A DNA stretch of 64,000 bases from Desulforegula conservatrix Mb1Pa. Lineage in GTDB: Bacteria; Desulfobacterota; Desulfobacteria; Desulfobacterales; Desulforegulaceae. The first letter of the stretch is position 1. Every line of letters begins with the position of its first letter. A program made the position numbers and the translations under genes. This document shows positions 39,060-48,140 of the stretch, in pieces. Under the pieces are notes generated by a model that saw only the letters and a list, made by a program, of their open reading frames with translations, had not been told where the DNA came from and did not search any database. The stretch lies in assembly GCF_000426225.1 (NCBI RefSeq), contig NZ_AUEY01000006.1:34296-98295 (forward strand). The letters run 5' to 3'.

Positions 39060-39860
39060 ATGGCAATTATTACAATCTCAAGAGGATGTTGCAGCAGAGG
39101 AAAAGAAGTAGCTGAACTGGTCGCAAAAAGATTGAAATATGCATGCATTTCAAGGGAAATTCTTCTGGACGCATCAGAAATATTCCATGTTTCTGAGCTT
39201 AAACTCAGAAAAGCCATTCACGATGTCCCTTCTCTGATTGAAAGGTTCACCTATGGGAGGGAAAGATGCCTGGCCTATATCGAAGCCGCCCTGCTGCAAT
39301 TTTTAAGTGAGGACAATATTGTATATCATGGGCTTGCGGGCCATTTTCTTGTCAGAAATATCCCTAATGTTTTAAAGGTAAGGATAGTGGCTGACATGAA
39401 TGAAAGAATCAGGCTTGAAATGGAGAGGGAAAACGTTTCGGCAGAGGAAGCGGAAATCATGATCAGAAAGAATGACGATCAGAGAATTAAATGGAGCACG
39501 TATCTATACGGCGTTGATACTTCTGACTCATCCCTCTACGATCTTATCATAAACTTGAAAAGCCTTAATGTCGAAGACGCGGCTGATATAATATGCGAGG
39601 CAGTAAAAAGAAAAGCTTTTGAAACAAATAACGAATCACTCGCCACAATAAGGGATATTGCACTTGTAAAAGCAGCCATCATGGAAATAATTCCTGACTC
39701 CAAAGTAACCGCAAGTGACGGACAAATAACAATCAAGTGCAAAATAGGGGATGTTGACACAGAAACCTTCTCCAGTGAAATCAGAAAAAAGGCTCTTTCG
39801 GTAAAAGGGGTGAAAAACGCAAAAGTGGTTTTTGATCATGTAGTCGAGTTCAGCGAATAG
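39060..39860 (+). CDS. Cytidylate kinase-like family protein (copy 1)
   Basis: A 266-residue protein. The start MAIITISRGCCSRGKEVAEL matches the Cytidylate_kin2 family, but the glycine-rich P-loop seen in the family (SR..GSGG) reads SRGCCSRGK. NIVYHGLAGHFLV and a DVSDSSLYDLIIN-like motif (TSDSSLYDLIINLKSL) follow. About the last 75 residues form a small domain resembling a BON or CBS-like alpha/beta fold (KVTASDGQITIKC). Its true role is unknown; metabolic CMP kinase activity seems unlikely. I use the ATG at 39060, which has AAAAGGA upstream. A paralog lies at 54217. Confidence 0.75.
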   Translation: MAIITISRGCCSRGKEVAELVAKRLKYACISREILLDASEIFHVSELKLRKAIHDVPSLIERFTYGRERCLAYIEAALLQFLSEDNIVYHGLAGHFLVRNIPNVLKVRIVADMNERIRLEMERENVSAEEAEIMIRKNDDQRIKWSTYLYGVDTSDSSLYDLIINLKSLNVEDAADIICEAVKRKAFETNNESLATIRDIALVKAAIMEIIPDSKVTASDGQITIKCKIGDVDTETFSSEIRKKALSVKGVKNAKVVFDHVVEFSE

Positions 39861-39960
39861 CAAGGCCTTAAAATTCGGATTATCAGACCCAGGCCAGCAA
39901 CGCAGACATCTGATTATTCGTTTCAGTTTTGCAATTAATCGCCGCCAAAGGCAATTCAGC

Positions 39961-41448
39961 ATGTCGTCATTAGGTTCCAAAGGAAATTCAAAACTTAAAA
40001 CAATACTGACATCAATAAAGGGTCAGATATTCATTATTTTTACAGCAACCTTTATTTCACTTGTCGGGCTGACTCTGCTTAATTTCTGGAGTCTGTCGAG
40101 TGTGAAAGCGAGCCTGTTGAGGGGTGAGCGATATTATGATCTTCTCAATAATATTCTTGAGGTTCGAAGATTTGAAAAAAACTTCCTGCTTTACCATGAT
40201 ATGGAAAGCCTCAGGGAGGGAGCAGAATATCTTGAGAAGATAGATTCCCTGTCCAGTGAATTATCGAGGGACATAATACGCGTCACGGACAAGGCTTCTT
40301 TTGACAATTTTCTTGCTAATCTGAAAACCTATGAAAATGACATGGATCTTTATGCAAGAGGTATGACAAACGGACTAAAAAACGAGGAAATCCGTCTTGC
40401 AGGAAAAGCAATGGTCGATTTTTCCGAACACCTGCTTGCGACCAAAAAACTTCTTGTGCACAGAGCACTTTTCAGGGCTTCTTTTCTTCCCTTTGCCTTT
40501 CTTGGTATTTGCCTGCTTCTAACAATGCTTGTCATAAAGCTTATATCCCAGGGACTTTTAAAGCCCCTCAAGGCTTTGCATCACACCATAAGAAGGGTTG
40601 CCAAGGGCGATTTCAGCCCGGCTCCTTATATGGAGCTTCACCCGCATGAAATATCCCGACTTATCAGGGCATTTAACAGAATGGCCCACGAGATAGAAAC
40701 CAATCACAAAGATCTTCTGCATGCAAAAAAAATAGCGGCGCTTGGAACTTTCACCGCAGGCATAGCCCATGAGCTGAATAATCCTATCAATAATATTTCC
40801 CTGACCGCCGAAACTTTTGTCGAAAATCATTTCGAATCAATGGATGACGATGCAAAAGAACTTATGAACGACATTCTTGATCAGGCTGAAAGAGCCGGGG
40901 ACATAGTAAGAAACCTGCTTGATTTTTCAAGATCTGAAAATCCTGATTTTTCAGACCTTGACGCAGTAAATATTGTCGCAAGCACGGCTGCTCTGGTCAA
41001 AAACCAAACCAGACTCGCAGGTATCACCATTAAATATGACATCCAGGATAACCTTCCGGCTGTACGAGGCAATCTGAGAAATCTCCAGCAGGTTTTCATG
41101 AATCTCTTTCTAAATGCCGTTCATGCTATGCAGGAAGGCGGCACCCTGATCGTAAAGGTATCGGAAGATCCTCCATGCTTTGTGCGTTTTGATGTGGAAG
41201 ACACTGGCGGCGGCATAGAATCCGAGACTCTGGAACGTATATTCGAACCTTTTTATACGACCAAATCGGTTGGTCAGGGTGTAGGACTCGGTCTTTCAGT
41301 TTCATATTCCATCATAATGAGGCATGGCGGCAAAATAGAGGCAAGGAGCGAAAAAGGTAAAGGCAGCGTATTTTCGGTTTTCCTTCCTGTTTCCGGAGAA
41401 TGTGAACAGGAAAGCCTTAATGACCAGGAATGGCAAGATTCAAAATGA
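39961..41448 (+). CDS. Sensor histidine kinase, NtrB-like (pair 2)
   Basis: A 495-residue membrane kinase with the same plan as the one at 33605. TM1 about 21-42, periplasmic helical sensor with NNILEVRRFEKNFLLYH, TM2 about 172-195, HAMP, H270 in IAHELNNPINNIS, and HATPase with DTGGGIESE and GVGLGLSV boxes. The shared RR.EKNF..Y motif says that both kinases came from one duplication and may read related signals. Its stop overlaps the regulator start in ATGA. Confidence 0.92.
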   Translation: MSSLGSKGNSKLKTILTSIKGQIFIIFTATFISLVGLTLLNFWSLSSVKASLLRGERYYDLLNNILEVRRFEKNFLLYHDMESLREGAEYLEKIDSLSSELSRDIIRVTDKASFDNFLANLKTYENDMDLYARGMTNGLKNEEIRLAGKAMVDFSEHLLATKKLLVHRALFRASFLPFAFLGICLLLTMLVIKLISQGLLKPLKALHHTIRRVAKGDFSPAPYMELHPHEISRLIRAFNRMAHEIETNHKDLLHAKKIAALGTFTAGIAHELNNPINNISLTAETFVENHFESMDDDAKELMNDILDQAERAGDIVRNLLDFSRSENPDFSDLDAVNIVASTAALVKNQTRLAGITIKYDIQDNLPAVRGNLRNLQQVFMNLFLNAVHAMQEGGTLIVKVSEDPPCFVRFDVEDTGGGIESETLERIFEPFYTTKSVGQGVGLGLSVSYSIIMRHGGKIEARSEKGKGSVFSVFLPVSGECEQESLNDQEWQDSK

Positions 41449-42782
41449 GAATAGCGGTTCTGGACGATGAAATAATAGTTTGCCGAAGATTGAGTCAGGC
41501 ACTGACCAAAGACGCTTATGACGTAGAAGCCTTTACCACGGCTGAATCATTTCTCGCGAAGATGAGACAGAATCCTTTTGACATAGTTTTTTCAGACCTG
41601 AAGCTCAAGGACGGAAACGGAATTGATATTCTCGCAAAGACAAAATCGGTCCGTGAAGAGACAGAAGTAATAATAATCACAGGATATGCCAGCATAGAAA
41701 CAGCCATAGAGGCAATAAAAGAAGGTGCTTATCATTATGTGACAAAACCATTCAATATGAATGAAATAAGACTTCTGGCAAAGAGCGCTTCAGAAAAGAT
41801 AGAACTCAGGATGGAAAACCTGAGACTGAGGGAAGCGCTCAAGGGAGGAACAGGGCTTCACTCAATCCTTGGCGTAAGCCAGCCTATGCAGGATCTTTTT
41901 TCCATGATCAGGAAACTTGCTCCGGTTGACTGCAATGTTATTCTTCAGGGAGCGAGCGGAACAGGAAAGGCGCTGGTTGCAAAGGCCATTCATCAGCTCA
42001 GCAGAAGAAAAGACAGCCATTTTGTCAGTTTTAACTGCGGAGGGTTTACAGATGAACTGATCGCGAGCGAACTTTTCGGATATGAAAAAGGAGCTTTTAC
42101 AGGTGCTACGGCCAGCAAAGTAGGGCTTCTTGAGTCTGCCACAGGTGGAACTGTGTTTCTTGATGAAATCGGGGAAATGCCGCTTTCGATGCAGGTGAAA
42201 CTGCTCCATGTCATTCAGGACAGATCCATTCTAAGGGTTGGTGGAGTAAGACCCATAGATCTGGATATAAGGGTGATCGCAGCCACAAATCGTGATCTGA
42301 GGCATGAGGTTGCCATAGGAAATTTCAGGGAGGATCTTTTCTACCGCCTGAATGTTGTAATGCTTCATCTGCCATCCCTTGATGAACGAAGGGAAGATAT
42401 TCTTATCCTCATAAACCATTTCATGGAAAAATTCAGCCTGGCATTTCACAAGAAAGTCTCGGATATACAGCCCCATGCACTGCAAATACTCATGAACTAC
42501 ACTTATCCTGGCAATGTCCGCGAGCTTGAAAACATAGTAGAAAGAGCTGTGGCACTTACTGACTGCGAGATGATAAGAGCCCAGGATCTGCCCCAGGATC
42601 TTCAGCAACTTGAGTTTGACAATATTGAGGGAGAAGGACTTGTAACCCTGGCTGAGATTGAAAAAAGATACATATCAAGGATTCTTGAAAAGACAGGATA
42701 CAACAAGGCTGAAACAGCCCAGATTCTTGATATTCCTCGAACAACCCTATGGCGTAAGCTGAAATCTTACAAGATAGGATAA
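41445..42782 (+). CDS. Sigma54-dependent response regulator, NtrC family (pair 2)
   Basis: A 445-residue activator. Receiver with D51 (FDIVFSDLKLKDG), AAA+ domain with Walker A GASGTGKALVAK, canonical EKGAFTGA loop, Walker B GGTVFLDEIGEM, and a C-terminal Fis-type helix-turn-helix (NKAETAQILDIPRTTLWRKL). I start at 41445, which forms ATGA with the kinase stop and begins the receiver directly. It is close in sequence to the regulator at 35061, so the two may share or compete for sites. Confidence 0.92.
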   Translation: MRIAVLDDEIIVCRRLSQALTKDAYDVEAFTTAESFLAKMRQNPFDIVFSDLKLKDGNGIDILAKTKSVREETEVIIITGYASIETAIEAIKEGAYHYVTKPFNMNEIRLLAKSASEKIELRMENLRLREALKGGTGLHSILGVSQPMQDLFSMIRKLAPVDCNVILQGASGTGKALVAKAIHQLSRRKDSHFVSFNCGGFTDELIASELFGYEKGAFTGATASKVGLLESATGGTVFLDEIGEMPLSMQVKLLHVIQDRSILRVGGVRPIDLDIRVIAATNRDLRHEVAIGNFREDLFYRLNVVMLHLPSLDERREDILILINHFMEKFSLAFHKKVSDIQPHALQILMNYTYPGNVRELENIVERAVALTDCEMIRAQDLPQDLQQLEFDNIEGEGLVTLAEIEKRYISRILEKTGYNKAETAQILDIPRTTLWRKLKSYKIG

Positions 42783-42785
42783 AAA

Positions 42786-43460
42786 ATGGAAGAGCCCCTG
42801 TTTTCAGGAAAAATATTTGCCGTAGGAGACATCCACGGGTGCTTGGACAAGCTTGAAAATCTAATGAAACGCATCCCATTCAATCCTGAAAATGACCTGA
42901 TCGTTTTTCTTGGGGATTATATAAACAGAGGCTCTGAAACAAGGAAAGTCATGGATTTTCTTCTTGAGATAGAAAAAATCGCGGCTCATGCGGTGTTTCT
43001 TCTTGGGAATCATGAGCACAGCCTTCTCGAGTATTCAAAAAAACCTGATCCCGATGATCTCAGAACGCTCAGGTTAATGGGAATTGAAAACACACTCGAA
43101 TGCTATGGTGAAAAAGACGCAAGGTCGCTGAGGGATCTTTTGTTTATGCCTGAAAACCACAGACATTTCATAAGAAATCTCAAACCCTTTTTCAGAACAG
43201 AAGACTATATCTTCGTACATGCAGGTATTACCCCGGGGCTTGAGCCTGAAAAAACAAGGCTCGACGCCCTGTTGAACTCAAGGCCTCATAAAATGGATAT
43301 GAAAGATTATATCTGGAAAAAGCAGACAATTGTCTTTGGCCACACCCCCTTTGATACTCCTTTTATTACTGAGAATCTTATAGGAATCGACACTGGAGCT
43401 GTCTACGGCAATATGCTTACAGCTGTTGAGCTGCCGGAAATAATTTTTTATCACGCCTGA
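42786..43460 (+). CDS. PPP-family metallophosphatase
   Basis: A 224-residue enzyme with the three metal-binding motifs of calcineurin-like phosphatases: GDIHGC (about 14-19), GDYINRGSETR and GNHE, then VHAGI and FGHTPF in the second half. It matches bacterial serine/threonine phosphatases of the PrpE/PphA type, or symmetrical diadenosine tetraphosphatases. It starts three bases after the regulator stop, as the last gene of the kinase-regulator operon. A role in reversing protein phosphorylation is possible but unproven. It converges on hyfI with only 12 bases between the stops. Confidence 0.85.
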   Translation: MEEPLFSGKIFAVGDIHGCLDKLENLMKRIPFNPENDLIVFLGDYINRGSETRKVMDFLLEIEKIAAHAVFLLGNHEHSLLEYSKKPDPDDLRTLRLMGIENTLECYGEKDARSLRDLLFMPENHRHFIRNLKPFFRTEDYIFVHAGITPGLEPEKTRLDALLNSRPHKMDMKDYIWKKQTIVFGHTPFDTPFITENLIGIDTGAVYGNMLTAVELPEIIFYHA

Positions 43461-43472
43461 AGCCCCAATAAA

Positions 43473-44234
43473 TCATTCATTTAGCTTATTTACTAGGCCC
43501 AGAATCCTCAAAATAGCGTCAAGGATCGTTACAGGATGAGGCGGGCAACCCGGAATATAAAGATCAACTGGAATAACGCCTAAAATTTCGTTATTCACCG
43601 CAGGCAGCCCCTGGAAAGGACCTCCGCCTATGGCGCATGATCCGCAGGCCACCACAATTTTTGGTGACGGGATTGCCTCGTATGTCTTAAGCAGGGCATC
43701 CTTCATGTTTTCCGTGACAGGGCCGGTAATCCATAGTCCGTCTGCGTGGCGAGGGCTTGCAACAAACTGCACCCCGAAACGTCCGAGATCCCAGCCTATG
43801 GTTGAAAGAACATTTGTGTCAGCCTCGCATGCGTTACATCCACCTGCGCTGACTTCCCTTAATTTAAGAGAACGTTTAAACAGCTTGAGCAGATCCCTGG
43901 AAAGGGGTCGGGCAAAATGACGATCTCCATCTGATGCTATTAATAGCTGGTCACGGTCATTCACGGCCAGTCTTGGGTCATCTGTGAATGACACGGCTTC
44001 TTTTGCAGGACATTCAGAGCAGAAAAGACATTTGCCCATATCAAGGGACAAACCTGTCGAAAAAGACAGCGCTCCGAAAGGGCAGGCTTTTGCAATCAGG
44101 CCGAATTCGTCAGGAGATATTTCCGCGCTGATCACAGGATAGCCCCGAAATCTTTCAGGCATTATGACCTTGGTTTTTGGATACTTAGTTGTCTGATGCC
44201 CCTGTCTGAATCGGGCAATAATCTCACTGATCAT
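43473..44234 (-). CDS. hyfI: Ehr/hydrogenase-4-type small subunit with fused iron-sulfur domain
   Basis: NuoB/HycG-like electron-transfer subunit of 253 residues. The N2-type [4Fe-4S] ligands are C133 and C136 (GGCNACE), C200 (GSCAIGGG) and C230 (PGCPPHP). An N-terminal extension holds a second four-Cys site: C51, C69, C72 and C75 (CLFCSECP), about half a bacterial ferredoxin, so HycF-like function may be fused in. It belongs to the hyfC-E-F-G-I series on this strand but is separated from hyfG by 269 bases carrying repeat copy 7. The gene symbol is by homology, since no active hydrogenase is expected. Confidence 0.85.
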   Translation of the reverse strand: MISEIIARFRQGHQTTKYPKTKVIMPERFRGYPVISAEISPDEFGLIAKACPFGALSFSTGLSLDMGKCLFCSECPAKEAVSFTDDPRLAVNDRDQLLIASDGDRHFARPLSRDLLKLFKRSLKLREVSAGGCNACEADTNVLSTIGWDLGRFGVQFVASPRHADGLWITGPVTENMKDALLKTYEAIPSPKIVVACGSCAIGGGPFQGLPAVNNEILGVIPVDLYIPGCPPHPVTILDAILRILGLVNKLNE

Positions 44235-44277
44235 AAAACCATTATCCTTTTCAATTGGCTATCCTCCAGTTAAATAT

Positions 44278-44412
44278 GGACAAGGTCGCAAAAAGTCCAA
44301 TTTTCGTCTTTCCGGCGCAGGCCGAAATCCAGAAGTATCTGAAAATACGCAGATGCCGGATCAAGTCCGGCATGACTCCATTGCCTTTTTTGAGTTTTTG
44401 CGACGCCATCAA
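44278..44412 (-). repeat. Interspersed palindromic repeat, copy 7 (short form, inverted), inside operon
   Basis: Inverted copy from GGACAAGGTCGCAAAAAGTCC to GAGTTTTTGCGACGCCATCAA, with both inner hairpins clear. It sits between hyfG and hyfI, two genes that should be expressed together. Confidence 0.92.
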
Positions 44413-44503
44413 ATATTGACCTGCCTGAATCAATCATAAATCCAAATTCTGAGATCAGAAACCCTGATGTCGGATTACGGATAAAGGACGATATAGCCAG
44501 ACC

Positions 44504-46030
44504 TTACAAATCAAAGCCACAGTAAGAAAGGTTAAAGCTCTTGTTACACAGAGGAAAATCCGAGATCTGCTGGTCCCGCATGGCCATTGCCAATCCCTGC
44601 CAGTTATGGAAAGATGGATCCGTTATCTTGTAACGCAAAAATCTTCCTGTTTCATCAGTAACTGCAACATGGCATATTTCACCTCTCCAGCCCTCTGTCA
44701 TGGCCACAGACAACTTGCCGCAGGACAGGGTGGATGCTGCTGCCTCTTTTCTGTGTGCTCCTGCCGGCATATGACGAAGCTGGTCTGAAATAAAGGCAAT
44801 GGATTTTTGTGCTTCCTGCCAGCGAATCATGGCTCTGGCGCATACGTCTCCATGATAGCCGGTGGCCATTGGTATGTGCGACATTCTGAAAATTCCAAAG
44901 GGATAATCATGACGGACATCCCGCTTGAGTCCGCATGCCCTTGCGGCAGGGCCGACCAGCCCAAGTTCTTCGGCTGATACCGGGGATAGTTCGCCTGCTC
45001 CCTCGAGTCTGCTCATTACGGACTGAGTTTTCCAAAGAAGATCAACTGCGCTTGCCAGATCTTTGCCAGCATGTTCCAGACTTTTTAGAAGGTGATCGCG
45101 CTGATCAAGGGACAGAGTAAATACCGTTCCTCCTGGAGTAATAAAACCGCGTCCGAATCTGCTTCCGCACAAAACCGCGCTCATATTCAGAAAGTCGCCC
45201 CGGATGCGTCCGCAAAAAGACGCTGTGGGCAGATAGCCGACATCGCCTGATATGGCCCCAAGATCCCCTGTATGATTGGCAAGACGTTCAAGCTCAAGGG
45301 CAATGCCTCTGAGCCCTTCGGCACAGGCTGGTGATCTTGTTCCTGAGAGAGATTCCATTATCATGCAGTATGCCTGGGTATGGCCGATGGTGGTATCGCC
45401 TGCGACTGTTTCCATCATACTCAGACTGCGCGGATACGGGCCTCCTGTCATTGCCTGCTCGATTCCCCGGTGTTGATACCCAAGAGATATTTCAAGATGA
45501 AAGACCTTTTCACCGTGGCATTGGAAACGGAAATGCCCGGGTTCTATGATTCCGGCATGAACAGGACCGACAGCGACTTCATGAACTTCCTCTCCCTTAA
45601 CCTGATAAAAATCCATGGCTCCGGCTTTTGCTTGCTCGTTAGCAGGTTGTCCCCATGCATTTATTCCATTAACAAACGATTTATGAAATCTTACAGGCTT
45701 GAACCAAGGATGGTCTTCTGCAATTATTCCGCACTGTTCCGAAATTTCGCGCTCGAACAACTGAACCTGGGGGCACAGCTCGGCTATTGAGGGGAATCTG
45801 TCTCCGCAGACAGTCGTCCGCATGATCCCAAGCTGCCCTTCCACCTTGTAGGCCATGATGCAGCAAAGGGATGTCTTTCCATTCCCAGGAATTCCGAAAT
45901 ATGTAACTACTCGCCAGCCCAGGCCCGTTGCATCAATGATCGTCTGTAAAAATCGCGTCAGTTCCAGCTCAGGAATATCGTTATATGTAATTGTCGTGCC
46001 ATTATAGATGAAGCCCATAATGTTTTTCAT
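44504..46030 (-). CDS. hyfG: Ehr-type large subunit (NuoC/NuoD-like) lacking Ni-Fe ligands
   Basis: A 508-residue fusion of a NuoC-like part (about 1-150) and a NuoD/HycE-like part (from VGPVHAGIIEPGHFRF, about 155). Catalytic hydrogenases have CGxC at the site here reading VAGDTTIGH (residues 209-217), so the two cysteines are A210 and T213. The C-terminal CxxC is also gone: the sequence is DPSFHNW, then the complex-I-like FPLCNKSFNLSYCG. So it cannot hold a Ni-Fe centre. This is the hallmark of Ehr (energy-converting hydrogenase-related) complexes. Its ATG overlaps the hyfF stop by four bases. Confidence 0.88.
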   Translation of the reverse strand: MKNIMGFIYNGTTITYNDIPELELTRFLQTIIDATGLGWRVVTYFGIPGNGKTSLCCIMAYKVEGQLGIMRTTVCGDRFPSIAELCPQVQLFEREISEQCGIIAEDHPWFKPVRFHKSFVNGINAWGQPANEQAKAGAMDFYQVKGEEVHEVAVGPVHAGIIEPGHFRFQCHGEKVFHLEISLGYQHRGIEQAMTGGPYPRSLSMMETVAGDTTIGHTQAYCMIMESLSGTRSPACAEGLRGIALELERLANHTGDLGAISGDVGYLPTASFCGRIRGDFLNMSAVLCGSRFGRGFITPGGTVFTLSLDQRDHLLKSLEHAGKDLASAVDLLWKTQSVMSRLEGAGELSPVSAEELGLVGPAARACGLKRDVRHDYPFGIFRMSHIPMATGYHGDVCARAMIRWQEAQKSIAFISDQLRHMPAGAHRKEAAASTLSCGKLSVAMTEGWRGEICHVAVTDETGRFLRYKITDPSFHNWQGLAMAMRDQQISDFPLCNKSFNLSYCGFDL

Positions 46031-47463
46031 GGATTCACCTTCAAAAGTTCCGCTCCTTCATTCAAAAGCCTTGTCAAAAACCTGGGTTGCCATACTCCGA
46101 GCAGAAAAATCACAAACATCATGAAAAGAGGGGGAGCCACGGTGAGAAATCTGTCTCTGTATTTTGTGGTTTCTATTTCCTGGGGAGGTTTTCCCATGAC
46201 CATAGGTATTACTATATTTGCCATTCCAATGAATATTACGGCCAGAAAAAAGATGAACATACTCCCTATGATATAATGCCCATGAACAAAGGAACTGCTT
46301 ATAATGCCGAATTCACTTATGAACGGTGAAAAAGGAGGCGAGCCTGTAATGGCTATGAAACCTGTCATAAAAAGCCATGCAGACCAGGGAAGTCTGGTCA
46401 TGCCTCCCCGTACCACGCTGATATTTTTACTGGAATATGATCTGTGAAGATTTCCGGCAGACAGAAAAAGAACCCCTTTTGTGAGCCCGTTATTTACAAG
46501 ATGAAACAGGGTGGCAAATGCCGCCGCTTTTCCAAGCCCAAGCCCTACGGCCAAAATTCCGACATGCTCGACACTGGAATAGGCGAGCATTCTCTTAAAG
46601 TCGGTCTGTTTTGTCATAAAGACGGCAGCAATCGCCATGGAACCGAGCCCCATACCGATGAGAGCATTCTGAAAAAAAACCGTCTCACTATCAGATGCAA
46701 TACAGACCTGATAAATTCGGATGATTGCAAGAAAAGCGCAGTTGACAAGGCCTCCGGCAAGAAGAGCTCCCACAAGTCCCGGAGCTTCGCCGTAAGCGTC
46801 CGGTTTCCAGACATGGAGCGGGGCCAATCCCATTTTACAGCCGTATCCGACCAGAAGAAATATAAATGAGGCATGAAGCCATCCCTTATTTAGTCCCGCC
46901 GCGGAAGCCATAAGAGGCCCCATCAGGAGAGTCGCGTCCTTATGCGCCACATGGGTTGAATAAGCAAGGAACATAAGGCCTAAAAAAGCCAGGGCTATCC
47001 CGACTGAGCAGATAAGCAGATATTTCCATGTCGCTTCAATGGAACGGGCATTGCGGTTGTAATATATAAGAGGAGTCATGGTTACGGTGGTGGTTTCAAT
47101 GGCAACCCAGAACAGCCCCAGGTGTTGGGACATTGTTACAATGGTCATGGCTGAAAGACAGATCAACAGGCATATGCAGAGAATCTTATTCGGCCGCTCA
47201 CGTCTATAACTCAGATATCCGACGGAATAAACCGAGCAGACAGCAAACAGCAGGCTTATACAGATAAGCACTATAGCCCCAAGCGGGTCAAGCCATATCC
47301 ATCCTTTTGCAGATGGAGGAGGAGGATTGGTTGACATAAAAAAAGTCATGGCAAGATGGGGCAAGGCCACAAAAGGAAGAATATACGGGCGAAACCGGTC
47401 ATTTGTAATTATCCAGGAGGCAAGAGCCCCGGCTATGGGCAGCAGACACAGTGCATAGAGCAT
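46027..47463 (-). CDS. hyfF: Antiporter-like membrane subunit (HyfF/NuoN type)
   Basis: A 478-residue polytopic membrane protein, about 13-14 helices. The proton-channel residues of the family are present: Glu in LFWVAIETTTV and Lys in GYGCKMGLAPLHVWKPDAYGEAP (in two parts), then TDFKRMLAYSSVEHVG with the second Lys, and FHLVNNGLTKGVLFLSAG. It would couple electron flow to ion movement in the Ehr complex. It lies five bases after hyfE and overlaps hyfG. Confidence 0.9.
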   Translation of the reverse strand: MLYALCLLPIAGALASWIITNDRFRPYILPFVALPHLAMTFFMSTNPPPPSAKGWIWLDPLGAIVLICISLLFAVCSVYSVGYLSYRRERPNKILCICLLICLSAMTIVTMSQHLGLFWVAIETTTVTMTPLIYYNRNARSIEATWKYLLICSVGIALAFLGLMFLAYSTHVAHKDATLLMGPLMASAAGLNKGWLHASFIFLLVGYGCKMGLAPLHVWKPDAYGEAPGLVGALLAGGLVNCAFLAIIRIYQVCIASDSETVFFQNALIGMGLGSMAIAAVFMTKQTDFKRMLAYSSVEHVGILAVGLGLGKAAAFATLFHLVNNGLTKGVLFLSAGNLHRSYSSKNISVVRGGMTRLPWSAWLFMTGFIAITGSPPFSPFISEFGIISSSFVHGHYIIGSMFIFFLAVIFIGMANIVIPMVMGKPPQEIETTKYRDRFLTVAPPLFMMFVIFLLGVWQPRFLTRLLNEGAELLKVNP

Positions 47464-47468
47464 TACTG

Positions 47469-48137
47469 TTATTCCTCTTTCAGAATGCTGAGCCGGGAAG
47501 TATCTATTGATGAAAACTCCCGGCTGATATGGTTAATTACTATTGCCATGACAAATACTCCCACAAGAAGGTCAAGGAGAATCCCTGCTTCCACCATAAC
47601 AGGCATCACTTCTGTAAGCAGAAGCCCGAATATGAAAATTCCGTTTTCCAGAACAAGATATCCTATTACCTGCGAAATGGCTTTTTTCCTTGTGGTCAGA
47701 AGCAGAAATCCGGTCATTATCGTGGATATGGAGGCAGGCACAAAAAGAAGATCCCTGTGCTCAGGTGCAAGCGGAAGTTTTTCGGCAAAAACAAATGACA
47801 GTGCGGTTAAAACAGCGCCAAGCATGATGGACGGGATATAGCCGAGAAAAGGTTCTATTTCCCTTTTTATTTGGACGTCACGGACAGCATTATTTAATAA
47901 TTTAGGGATGATAAATCCCTTGATCACGACAATTCCAATGGAAATGCCTGCAAGGTGCCATGAAAAGGAATGGACAAATCCTGGAATTATTCCGAGAATT
48001 ACACCCTGAATTGCTGCCGCACGAATACAAAATGTCATTCGGCTTGATCCGAGCATAACGAAATTAATAAGCATAACTGCAACAAGAAATTTATCTGCAA
48101 AAATAACCAAAAAACTTCCGTCTTGTAATCCGACCAT
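47469..48137 (-). CDS. hyfE: Membrane subunit HyfE (NuoK-like)
   Basis: A 222-residue membrane protein with about six to seven helices. It has the features of HyfE, which combines NuoK-like segments (VIGYLVLENGIFIFGLLLTE, in which the Glu is conserved in the helix). It lies three bases after hyfC and five bases before hyfF, within the leftward operon. Confidence 0.85.
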   Translation of the reverse strand: MVGLQDGSFLVIFADKFLVAVMLINFVMLGSSRMTFCIRAAAIQGVILGIIPGFVHSFSWHLAGISIGIVVIKGFIIPKLLNNAVRDVQIKREIEPFLGYIPSIMLGAVLTALSFVFAEKLPLAPEHRDLLFVPASISTIMTGFLLLTTRKKAISQVIGYLVLENGIFIFGLLLTEVMPVMVEAGILLDLLVGVFVMAIVINHISREFSSIDTSRLSILKEE

Positions 48138-48140
48138 CTG

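Noticed and set aside
44504..46030. Active formate-hydrogenlyase-type hydrogenase
   Set aside because: All four Ni-Fe ligand cysteines are absent, and there is no formate dehydrogenase gene nearby.
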